DNA of 5,825 nucleotides. It comes from an uncultured Bacteroidales bacterium. GTDB taxonomy: Bacteria > Bacteroidota > Bacteroidia > Bacteroidales > Muribaculaceae. A model generated the notes under the pieces. That model did no database searches. It saw only the letters and a list, made by a program, of their open reading frames with translations, and was not told the origin of the DNA. The translations under genes and the position numbers were made by a program. Location: NCBI GenBank assembly GCA_945828175.1, contig CALZQD010000119.1, positions 1-5,825 of the forward strand. Direction: 5' to 3'. Below are positions 1 to 5,787 of this stretch, in pieces; position 1 is the stretch's first letter; each line of letters opens with the position of its first letter.

Positions 1-44
1 CACACTGCATATCGTCGGCAGCGTCAGATGTGTATAAGAGACAG
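1..44 (+). other. Illumina Nextera adapter remnant (non-genomic)
   Basis: Positions 12-44 match the Nextera read-1 transposase adapter, and its last 19 bases (26-44) are the Tn5 mosaic end. Positions 4-11 (ACTGCATA) match the i5 index sequence I know as S506/N506, and 1-3 (CAC) fit the end of the P5 oligo. This is library-preparation sequence left on the contig end, so genomic sequence starts at about 45. It should not be read as a natural transposon. The identification rests on recall of the standard adapter sequence, which fits over the full 33 bases. Confidence 0.97.
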
Positions 45-69
45 GTATTAAAAAGCTGATTAATTTTAC

Positions 70-103
70 GGCACGTTTCCATGTAACATTCCGGAGACGT
101 GCC
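70..103 (+). promoter_or_regulatory. Hairpin in the 5' region of the secreted-protein gene
   Basis: Arms 70-80 and 93-103 can form an 11-bp stem with one G-U pair around a 12-nt loop. The G-U pair becomes an A-C mismatch on the other strand, so the plus-strand RNA is favoured. It is followed by TTAACTTT, which is only a weak U-tract. It could be the terminator of a gene lost off the left end, or a structured 5' UTR for the gene at 150. TAACTTTA at 105-112 loosely resembles the Bacteroidota -7 element (TAnnTTTG), but no convincing -33 TTG was found, so no promoter is called. Confidence 0.4.
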
Positions 104-149
104 TTAACTTTACCAAAAAGAACTATTAATCAACTAAATTTTATTATCT

Positions 150-1535
150 ATGAAGAAAGCTTTACTCCTTGCTTCTCTCCTGCTGGTCGGCTCATCGGCT
201 TTCGCAGGCGTAGACCCCAACACTTATGAACCTAAGGAAGGTTTCACCCTCACAAACAAATGGCTCAAAGACGGCAAACACTTCAGCTCAGAATGGAAAG
301 CCCTCTCTTTCGCAGGCAGCGCTTATGCCCGTACAGCCGCTATCGCAGGTGACAAGATTTATGTAGCTTGGTCGAAAGTCGTTGAAGCCGGCGAAGTTAT
401 CGACTACGGTAACCTCAACGAGTTTGACTTCAACGGCAACTTCATCCGCCAGATTAAACTGACCCTCAATGGCGAGCCTCTCGCATACTCAGCTCCTCTT
501 AGCTGTAACCAGGTAGGCTGCGACGACTTCGGTCATGTTTACGTGGCAGGCTATACAACGGGTATGATTACCGAAGACGGCGCTCTCAAACCGTTTAAAA
601 TTTATACTGTAGACCTTGAAACAGGCGCTGTTACCCTTGCAGCCGAGCTCAACCTCACAGACGGCGAGGCTCAGGCAGACTACAGCGGTCGTGTCGACTA
701 TTGCCATGTAATCGGCGATATCACCGGCAAGGAAGCCCGCGCCGTTGCAATGTGCGCTGTTAACGCAGGCTCGAAACTTCTCGTTTACGGCTGGAGCCGT
801 GAGCAGGGCGGTGACTGGGCTCCTCACTTTGCCGACGGTGAATATGCAACATGGGAAGCTACCGAATCTTATCCCGCCGACCAGACATCATGGAGCTATG
901 CGCCTATGGTGACCATCATCAAGGACGACGAATTCTCGGGCGAACTCTTCTATGTCGACGGTTTTACAACCCTCCCCGCTCTCTATAACACCGACGGCAC
1001 AATGCTCGAGTCTTTCGCTTCTATCGAGAACGGTGACATGCTCCCTAAAGCCGGTACTAACGGCGTCGGCGAGGTCAACATCGGCGGCACAGACTTCCTG
1101 CTCTATTCATTCGCTCAGTATGATCAGAACCCCGGTTGCCAGGCTGTAATATCTAAGCTCGGCGAAAACCAGTCGTTCAATGGCATGACCGAACTCTGGC
1201 GCATCCCCGCTGACGGTCTCGGCTCAACAGTTGACGGCACAGGCTTTTCTGATACCGGTACTCGTATCCACTCAATCCAGACAGTTAAATTCGTTGACGT
1301 TAACGGCAAGGAAGGCGCTTATATCGTAACATTCAAATGTATGAACGGTATTGGCGTTTATGTCCTCGCTGAAGAAGGCTTCGTCGATTCAGGTGTCGCT
1401 GACGTCGAGATGGACCTCAACGCTCCCATCGAATACTACAACCTCAACGGTGTACGCGTCGACAGCCGTAACCTCGTTCCCGGCCTCTACATCACCCGTC
1501 AGGGCGCCAAGGCCTCGAAAGTTGTCGTGAAATAA
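150..1535 (+). CDS. Secreted protein of unknown function with C-terminal sorting-like tail
   Basis: A 461-residue protein with no recognised catalytic motif. Residues 1-19 form a clear signal peptide: Lys-Lys, a leucine/alanine core and AFA before Gly20, which fits signal peptidase I. There is no lipobox cysteine, so it is not a lipoprotein. The mature part is rich in short beta-strand-like segments (for example DKIYVAW, GHVYVAGY, KIYTVDLETG), suggesting a beta-propeller or similar all-beta fold; this is inference. The last 33 residues (about 429-461: YYNLNGVRV, then PGLYI, then KVVVK) resemble the final part of Bacteroidota type IX secretion C-terminal domains, in the short form common in Muribaculaceae-like proteomes. 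That suggests export to the surface or outside. The start is supported by the signal peptide. No Shine-Dalgarno motif is present; the upstream region is A/T-rich. It is convergent with the met operon, with no evident functional link, and visibly less GC-rich. Confidence 0.9.
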   Translation: MKKALLLASLLLVGSSAFAGVDPNTYEPKEGFTLTNKWLKDGKHFSSEWKALSFAGSAYARTAAIAGDKIYVAWSKVVEAGEVIDYGNLNEFDFNGNFIRQIKLTLNGEPLAYSAPLSCNQVGCDDFGHVYVAGYTTGMITEDGALKPFKIYTVDLETGAVTLAAELNLTDGEAQADYSGRVDYCHVIGDITGKEARAVAMCAVNAGSKLLVYGWSREQGGDWAPHFADGEYATWEATESYPADQTSWSYAPMVTIIKDDEFSGELFYVDGFTTLPALYNTDGTMLESFASIENGDMLPKAGTNGVGEVNIGGTDFLLYSFAQYDQNPGCQAVISKLGENQSFNGMTELWRIPADGLGSTVDGTGFSDTGTRIHSIQTVKFVDVNGKEGAYIVTFKCMNGIGVYVLAEEGFVDSGVADVEMDLNAPIEYYNLNGVRVDSRNLVPGLYITRQGAKASKVVVK

Positions 1536-1565
1536 CCCAATCATAGACAAAATAATCCTCCCAAT

Positions 1566-1598
1566 CAAGGGCGGGGCGCATCAAGCACCCCGCCCTTG
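1566..1598 (+). terminator. Probable intrinsic terminator of the secreted-protein gene
   Basis: An 11-bp perfect stem (1566-1576 with 1588-1598), mostly GC, around an 11-nt loop, starting 30 bases after the TAA stop. The following sequence (TTGCTGTAAT after the stem) is a poor U-tract, so termination efficiency is uncertain. The stem is symmetrical, but the convergent hom transcript would have to read through the whole repeat region to use it. Confidence 0.65.
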
Positions 1599-1624
1599 TT
1601 GCTGTAATAGGGCTTCGCTAATGC

Positions 1625-1671
1625 ACAATTCACAATTCACAATGCACAATTCACAATGCACAATGCACAAT
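1625..1671. repeat. Heptamer tandem repeat ACAATKC
   Basis: Six consecutive 7-bp units alternating between ACAATTC and ACAATGC (1625-1666), followed by a partial unit ACAAT. No coding frame runs through it. Similar CACAATTCACAAT tracts are common between genes in Bacteroidota, but I know no function for them. The units have no spacers, so this is not a CRISPR. Confidence 0.9.
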
Positions 1672-1719
1672 CAAATGCAAGGCCGGTAGGGCTGTGCCAT
1701 GGCGGTGTGGAGCGAGGCA

Positions 1720-1799
1720 GAGGCAGTATGGAGCGAGGGTTTCAACCCTCGCGGCTAACACATAGGGATGCAAGGGTTAAAACCCTTGCTCCATGCTTT
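1720..1799. repeat. REP/BIME-like double palindrome, copy 1
   Basis: This 80-bp segment matches 2083-2162 at 79 of 80 positions. It contains two back-to-back palindromes: 1733-1752 (GCGAGGGTT/AACCCTCGC, 2-nt loop) and 1770-1789 (GCAAGGGTT/AACCCTTGC, 2-nt loop). The outer ends, 1728-1741 and 1781-1794, are also inverted copies of each other with one G-T pair. The element is therefore two head-to-head REP-like units that can fold as two hairpins or one long cruciform. REP elements of this kind are usually moved by RAYT-type transposases, but none is encoded here. It could also be described as a small MITE. Confidence 0.85.
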
Positions 1800-1885
1800 G
1801 CTATGTTCGTATTCCCTTATGTCTTTTGATTTCTTTCCCGACGGCTACGCGGCTCGAGACGCCTGGCGAATGTCGCAAGCGTGGC

Positions 1886-1905
1886 GGATGCGCCATGGTG
1901 CATCC
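1886..1905. repeat. 20-bp palindrome centred on CCATGG
   Basis: GGATGC and GCATCC flank GCCATGGT, giving a near-perfect 20-bp palindrome with one G-T pair. A shorter related GCCATGGC occurs at 1696-1703. It lies in non-coding DNA and is probably another dispersed repeat unit; no binding protein can be named. Confidence 0.6.
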
Positions 1906-1951
1906 CTACACATCGCTGATGCTCAATGCGATGGGCGGCTCGGTTGATGTG

Positions 1952-1968
1952 CAACCCCGCCGGGGTTG
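1952..1968. repeat. Short GC-rich palindrome CAACCCC/GGGGTTG
   Basis: A 7-bp perfect stem with a 3-nt loop (GCC), followed by AGTTTTATTATGG. It is one of several unrelated-looking hairpins clustered between the convergent genes. As a plus-strand RNA it has an interrupted T-run behind it, so weak terminator activity is possible, but no gene needs it there. Confidence 0.6.
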
Positions 1969-1989
1969 AGTTTTATTATGGCCCTCCCA

Positions 1990-2012
1990 CCCCGAGCGGC
2001 AAGCGCTCGGGG
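1990..2012. repeat. Palindrome CCCCGAGCG/CGCTCGGGG followed by CTAAC
   Basis: A 9-bp perfect stem around a 5-nt loop (1999-2003). The right edge runs into GGCTAACAA, the same GGCTAAC tag that follows the first hairpin in both 80-bp REP-like copies (1752-1758 and 2115-2121). The shared flank suggests these hairpins belong to one repeat family with variable stems. Confidence 0.7.
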
Positions 2013-2024
2013 CTAACAAAATTT

Positions 2025-2039
2025 CAGGCCTCCGGCCTG
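2025..2039. repeat. Short palindrome CAGGCC/GGCCTG
   Basis: A 6-bp perfect stem with a 3-nt loop (TCC), directly downstream of the palindrome at 1990-2012. It is part of the repeat cluster in the convergent intergenic region. No coding sequence or promoter was found around it. Confidence 0.55.
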
Positions 2040-2082
2040 CATACCTTTGATTTGGGGCGTGCCGGACGGAGCGGAGCGGAGC

Positions 2083-2162
2083 GAGGCAGTATGGAGCGAG
2101 AGTTTCAACCCTCGCGGCTAACACATAGGGATGCAAGGGTTAAAACCCTTGCTCCATGCTTT
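2083..2162. repeat. REP/BIME-like double palindrome, copy 2
   Basis: A direct copy of 1720-1799 at an offset of 363 bp, with one difference: A at 2101 where copy 1 has G at 1738. The change puts an A-C mismatch in the left palindrome (2096-2115). The right palindrome (2133-2152) is intact. It ends 6 bases short of the hom stop codon, so on the minus strand its hairpin is the first structure met by the operon transcript. It may act as a 3'-end stabiliser or weak terminator, though no U-tract follows it. GGAGC is repeated three times just before it (2068-2082). Confidence 0.85.
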
Positions 2163-2168
2163 CTGCGC

Positions 2169-3377
2169 TCAGTCGCGGTCGAGGAAGAAGCGGGGGATGT
2201 TGCAGAGGAAGATGTCGGGGCGGGTGATGAGGGAGCGGGCTTCGATGAGGCGGCGGAGGGTGATTTCGCCGATGACGTAGCTGTGGTCGCGCGAGAAGTA
2301 GCGGGTGTCGATGTTGTCGAATCCGAGGGCCTCGACGACCGACGGGTCGCTGTAGCGTAAGTAGACGCGCAGGGCGACGTCGGTGGAGTAGGCGGGGCGG
2401 TCGAGGTAGTCCATCTTCTTATATTCGTATTTGTAGTCGTGGCGACGGGCCATGACATCGCTGAGGATAGACGAGGCCGTCGGCAGGCTGCCGGCGCCTT
2501 TGCCGAACATAAACTGGCGGTCGTAGCACTCGCCGCGGATGACGACGCCGTTGTATTCGTCGTCGACGCTGTAGATATATTTCGACGGGGCGATGAACTC
2601 GGGCATGACGAAGAGGGTAAACTCGCTGTCGGAAATCTTGACGACCTGGGCGACGAGCTTGATTTTGAAGCCTTTCTCGCGCGCGTGGCGGATGTCGAAG
2701 TCGCTGATGGTGCTTATGCCGTAGGTGAAGACGCGGTCGGGGTCGACGTAGACGCCGATGGCGTGGACCGTGATGATGACGAGCTTGAAGAGGGCGTCGA
2801 AGCCGTTGACGTCGAACGAGGGGTCGGCTTCGGCGAAACCGAGTTCCTGGGCGCGGCGCAGGGCGCCGGCATAGCTCTCGTTGTGGTCGAAGACCTGCGA
2901 GAGGATGTAGTTCGACGAGCCGTTGAGGATGCCTTTGACTTCGAGGAGGAGGTCGTTGTCGTAGTATTCCTCAAGGTTGCGGATGACGGGAATCGAGCCG
3001 CACGACGAGGCGTCGTAGAGCAGGGCGGTGTTGTGGCGTCGCTGGAGCTCGATGAGTTCGGGCAGGTGGCGCGCAATCATGGCCTTGTTGCCCGAGACGA
3101 CGGGGATGCCGCGGCGCAGGGCTTTGGTGACGATGTTGTAAGAGGCTTCGGCATTGTCGATTACCTCGACGATGAGGTCGATGTCGTCGCTCTCGAGGAT
3201 GTCGTCGGCGCGGTCGGTGAGGAGCGAGGGGTCGACGTCGATGGGGCGGGGTTTGTTGATGTCTCTGACGCAGATGCGCGAGATGACGGCGTGGGCGTTT
3301 TTGGCGCGGCCGATGATGCTGTAGATGCCGCGTCCGACGACGCCGAGGCCGAAGAGTCCGATTTTTATGGTGTCCAT
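2169..3377 (-). CDS. hom: Homoserine dehydrogenase
   Basis: 402 residues; reduces aspartate 4-semialdehyde to homoserine with NAD(P)H in the cytoplasm, at the branch to methionine and threonine. The Rossmann motif GLGVVG is at residues 10-15. A conserved Lys sits in SGNKAM (K98). The family signature GILNGSSNYIL (149-159) leads to LGFAEADPSFDVNGFDALFK (179-198), which carries the catalytic Asp194/Lys198 pair by analogy with yeast Asp219/Lys223. There is no aspartokinase domain, so it is monofunctional. The roughly 85 residues after about 315 sit where many homologues carry an ACT domain, but I cannot recognise a canonical ACT motif, so threonine control may be weak or absent (inference). It is last in the operon, and its ATG shares a base with the metX stop (TAATG), suggesting translational coupling. 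Its placement with metX and metY suggests a methionine-dedicated enzyme. Confidence 0.95.
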   Translation of the reverse strand: MDTIKIGLFGLGVVGRGIYSIIGRAKNAHAVISRICVRDINKPRPIDVDPSLLTDRADDILESDDIDLIVEVIDNAEASYNIVTKALRRGIPVVSGNKAMIARHLPELIELQRRHNTALLYDASSCGSIPVIRNLEEYYDNDLLLEVKGILNGSSNYILSQVFDHNESYAGALRRAQELGFAEADPSFDVNGFDALFKLVIITVHAIGVYVDPDRVFTYGISTISDFDIRHAREKGFKIKLVAQVVKISDSEFTLFVMPEFIAPSKYIYSVDDEYNGVVIRGECYDRQFMFGKGAGSLPTASSILSDVMARRHDYKYEYKKMDYLDRPAYSTDVALRVYLRYSDPSVVEALGFDNIDTRYFSRDHSYVIGEITLRRLIEARSLITRPDIFLCNIPRFFLDRD

Positions 3378-4402
3378 TATCTGTTTATAAAGTGATTTAG
3401 AATCGAGTTTAGTTTGTCGTGCTCGACAAGGAAGCCGTCGTGGCCGAAGCCCGAGTCGATCTCGTGGTAGTCGGCGAGGGGAATCATGGCGGCGAGGTCG
3501 CGCATCTCGCGGGGAGTGAAGATGATGTCGCTGCTGATGCCGATGACAATGGTGTCGGCGGTTATGCGCTGTAGGGCGGGGCCGACGCCGCCGCGGCGGT
3601 AGCCGGCGTCGTGGGTGTCGAAGGCGTCGAGGATGGCTACGTATGAGTAGGCGTTGAAGCGGCGGCAGAGTTTCTCGCCCTGATAGCGCTGGTAGGTGAC
3701 GGCGCGGCGGTCGTCGGCCAGGGGCGCGATGTCGCTGCGGTCCTGCTGGGTGGCGTTGTAGCCCCAGGGTCCGCGGTAGCTCAGGAGGCCTATGGCGCGG
3801 GCGGCGGCGAGGCCGTCGCGGGCGGCGTCGGGGCGGTGTTCACCGTAGCTGTGGTCGGCGCGGATGGCCATGCGCTGTGTCTCGTCGATGGCGATGGCCC
3901 AGGGCGACGCCTTGGCATCGGTGGCGATGAGGATGAGCTTGTCGAAGCGGTCGGGCTCGCTGACGGCCCACTCGATGGCCTGGAAGCCGCCGACCGAGCT
4001 GCCCACGAGCGCGGCGATGCGGCCGATGCCGAGGGCGTCGGCGAGGAGACGGTGGGCGGCGACGATGTCGCGCATCGTCAGGCGCGGGAAGCTGTCGTAG
4101 TAGGGTTCGCCCGTGGCCGGGTTGACCGACAGCGGGCCTGTCGAGCCGTAGCACGAGCCGATGATGTTGGCGCAGATGATGAATTTGTCGGCCGGGTCGA
4201 GGAAGCAGCCGCTCTCGACCGTGTGGGGCCACCAGTCGGCGACGTCGCTGTTGGCTGTCAGGGCGTGACAGACCCAGACGACGTTGTCGCCGGCGGCGTT
4301 GAGGCGGCCGTAGGTGTGGTAGGCGATGTCGAGCGCGGGCAGTGTGGCGCCCGACTCGAGCGCGAAGGGACGGTCGCTGTGGAATATCTCGGGTGCAGCC
4401 AT
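3377..4402 (-). CDS. metX: Homoserine O-acetyltransferase (MetX family)
   Basis: 341 residues, alpha/beta-hydrolase fold. Transfers an acyl group, normally acetyl from acetyl-CoA, to the hydroxyl of homoserine, activating it for sulfhydrylation. Family blocks are visible: HALTANSD (46-53), NIIGSCYGSTGP (79-90), and the nucleophile elbow GSSVGG (134-139) with Ser136. The rest of the triad is Asp292 in SSDII and His321 in GHDGFLVE. The segment between about 170 and 280 forms the lid. It is slightly shorter than many MetX proteins (about 350-380), yet all catalytic blocks are present. Acetyl versus succinyl specificity cannot be settled by eye; the MetY partner favours acetyl. It starts 7 bases after the metY stop, with no Shine-Dalgarno motif, and overlaps hom by one base. 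Confidence 0.95.
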   Translation of the reverse strand: MAAPEIFHSDRPFALESGATLPALDIAYHTYGRLNAAGDNVVWVCHALTANSDVADWWPHTVESGCFLDPADKFIICANIIGSCYGSTGPLSVNPATGEPYYDSFPRLTMRDIVAAHRLLADALGIGRIAALVGSSVGGFQAIEWAVSEPDRFDKLILIATDAKASPWAIAIDETQRMAIRADHSYGEHRPDAARDGLAAARAIGLLSYRGPWGYNATQQDRSDIAPLADDRRAVTYQRYQGEKLCRRFNAYSYVAILDAFDTHDAGYRRGGVGPALQRITADTIVIGISSDIIFTPREMRDLAAMIPLADYHEIDSGFGHDGFLVEHDKLNSILNHFINR

Positions 4403-4409
4403 CGCGCGA

Positions 4410-5693
4410 TCAGATATGGGTGAATGCCTGTTCGAAATCGGCGATGATGTCGTCGGCGTCCTCGAGGCCGAGCGATATGCGCAGCAGGGTCGGGGTGACG
4501 CCGGCTTTCTCGAGGTCGTCGGCGCTGAGCTGCTTGTGGGTCGTCGACGCCGGGTGGGTGACGACGGTTATCGAGTCGCCGATCATCGTCATGTGGGCAG
4601 CGAGCTGCAGGGCCTCGACGAAGCGGACGGTGCTCTCGACAGTGCCCTCGAGCTCGACGTTGAGCACGGCCGAGGCGCCGAACTTGAAGTATTTCTGAGC
4701 GTTGCGGTGGCCGGGATGGTCTTCGAAGCCGACGTAGCTGACTTTCTTGACCTTGGGGTGAGCGCGGAGGTAGTCGGCCAGACGGCGGGTCGACTCGACC
4801 TCGTGGCGCACGCGCAGGGCGAGGGTCTCGAGGCCAATGGCCATGAGGTAGCTGTCGAAGGCCGAGGGGCAGGCGCCGAGGTCGCGCAGGCCGTCGACGC
4901 GGCATTTGACGATGAAGGCCGCCGGGCCGAAGGCTTCGTAGAGGTTGAGGCCGTGGTAGCCCTCAGAGGGGCCGTCGACGCCGGGGAATTTGCCGCAGCT
5001 CCAGTCGAAGTTGCCGCCGTCGACGATGACGCCGCCCATGGCCGTGCCGTGGCCGTTGATCCACTTGGTCGCGCTGTCGACGACGATGTTGGCGCCCCAC
5101 TCGAAGGGGTTGCAGAGGTAGCCGCAGGCGCCGAAGGTGTTGTCGGCGATGAAGGGTACCTTGTTGCGTGCGGCGACGGCGCCGAGGCCCTCGAGGTCGG
5201 GGACGTAGCAGGTGGGATTGCCCATGCTCTCGGCGAAGATGGCGCGAGTGCGGCCGTCGATGAGGGCCTCGAAGGCGGCGGGGTCGGGGCTGTCGGCGAT
5301 GCGCACCTCGATGCCGAGCTTGCCGAGGGTGTGGCGGAAGAGGTTGTATGTGCCGCCGTAGAGGTATGGCGAGGCGACGATGTTGTCGCCGGCCGAGGCG
5401 AGGTTGGTGATGGCGATCAGCGTCGCCGACATGCCCGAGGCTACAGCGAGGGCGCCGACGCCGCCGTAGAGCGCGGCGACGCGGGTCTCGTAGGCCGTCG
5501 TCGTGGGGTTCTGAAGGCGGGTGTAGATATTGCCCGGCTCGGTGAGGTTGAAGAGCGATGCCGCGTAGTCGCAGCTTTTGAAGCGGTAGGCCGCCGTGGG
5601 GTAGATTGCGAGGCCGCGTGAGCCTGTCTTCTCGTCTTTGTCGAGGCCGGCGTGGATCTGGCGGGTCTCGAATTTAAGCTTGCTGTAGTCCAT
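4410..5693 (-). CDS. metY: O-acetylhomoserine sulfhydrylase (thiol-lyase)
   Basis: 427 residues, a PLP-dependent Cys/Met metabolism enzyme. Joins O-acetylhomoserine and sulfide to make homocysteine and acetate. Key features: YTRLQNPT (57-64) with the phosphate-binding Tyr57/Arg59, SGMSA (86-90), Asp184 in FIADNTFG contacting the PLP ring, and the Schiff-base lysine K210 in DSATKWINGHG. The block HGLNLYEAFGPAAFIVK (247-263) and the HPASTTH motif (380-386) are typical of MetY rather than MetB or MetC. Length is usual for the family (about 425-430). It is the first gene of the operon. Its ATG lies 10 nt after the U-tract of an intrinsic terminator and behind a Met/Cys-rich leader ORF, so it is probably controlled by attenuation. 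No Shine-Dalgarno motif. Some family members also act on O-acetylserine, so a minor role in cysteine synthesis is possible. Confidence 0.96.
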   Translation of the reverse strand: MDYSKLKFETRQIHAGLDKDEKTGSRGLAIYPTAAYRFKSCDYAASLFNLTEPGNIYTRLQNPTTTAYETRVAALYGGVGALAVASGMSATLIAITNLASAGDNIVASPYLYGGTYNLFRHTLGKLGIEVRIADSPDPAAFEALIDGRTRAIFAESMGNPTCYVPDLEGLGAVAARNKVPFIADNTFGACGYLCNPFEWGANIVVDSATKWINGHGTAMGGVIVDGGNFDWSCGKFPGVDGPSEGYHGLNLYEAFGPAAFIVKCRVDGLRDLGACPSAFDSYLMAIGLETLALRVRHEVESTRRLADYLRAHPKVKKVSYVGFEDHPGHRNAQKYFKFGASAVLNVELEGTVESTVRFVEALQLAAHMTMIGDSITVVTHPASTTHKQLSADDLEKAGVTPTLLRISLGLEDADDIIADFEQAFTHI

Positions 5694-5703
5694 AAAGAAG
5701 TGT

Positions 5704-5742
5704 AAAAAATAGAGCGTCCGGCTGGATTGACCGGCCGGACGC
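5704..5742 (-). terminator. Intrinsic terminator in the metY leader (attenuator)
   Basis: Read on the minus strand, GCGTCCGGC (5742-5734) pairs perfectly with GCCGGACGC (5722-5714). After a C-A mismatch, two further G-C pairs extend it around the loop UCAAU. It is followed by UCUA and six U's (5709-5704). The tract ends 10 nt before the metY ATG, so terminating here would cut off the whole operon, and the hairpin would also crowd the ribosome site. Being directly in front of the first gene, it makes sense as a conditional terminator rather than the end of an upstream gene. Confidence 0.85.
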
Positions 5743-5787
5743 GATATGTTGTAAAATTATGAAAATCAGTTAACTCTACATCCGGCC
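5733..5787 (-). promoter_or_regulatory. Predicted antiterminator of the metY leader
   Basis: On the minus strand, GGCCGGAUGU (5787-5778), immediately after the leader-peptide stop, can pair with GCGUCCGGCC (5742-5733) in a 10-bp helix with two G-U pairs. The second segment is the upstream arm of the terminator, so the two structures exclude each other. The loop between the arms (5777-5743) is A/U-rich and largely unstructured. A ribosome sitting on the stop would cover the 5' arm and allow termination; one stalled earlier would leave it free. The pairing is seen in the sequence; the regulatory logic is inferred from trp/his-type attenuators. Confidence 0.72.

Noticed and set aside
26..44. Tn5 mosaic end as sign of a natural transposon
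   Set aside because: It is embedded in a full synthetic Nextera adapter with index at a contig end, so it is library-derived.
1625..1671. CRISPR array
   Set aside because: Units are 7 bp, contiguous and without spacers; no cas genes are present.
1926..2360. Plus-strand open frame crossing the repeat region into hom
   Set aside because: It runs through palindromic repeats and then antisense to hom; no start context or family resemblance.
2439..3395. Open frame on the plus strand opposite hom (318 codons)
   Set aside because: Same compositional artefact: acidic, Val/Asp/Ala-rich and with no domain, fully antisense to a confident homoserine dehydrogenase.
4326..5621. Long open frame on the plus strand opposite metY and metX (431 codons)
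   Set aside because: It is antisense to two well-supported genes; its protein is a low-complexity Asp/Glu/Val/Ala/Gly string typical of the shadow of GC-rich coding DNA.
5743..5765. Promoter directly upstream of the metY terminator hairpin
   Set aside because: On the minus strand TAATTTTA resembles the Bacteroidota -7 element, but no TTG lies at -33 spacing, and a start here would put a terminator at the very 5' end of the mRNA. Transcription-start mapping would settle it.
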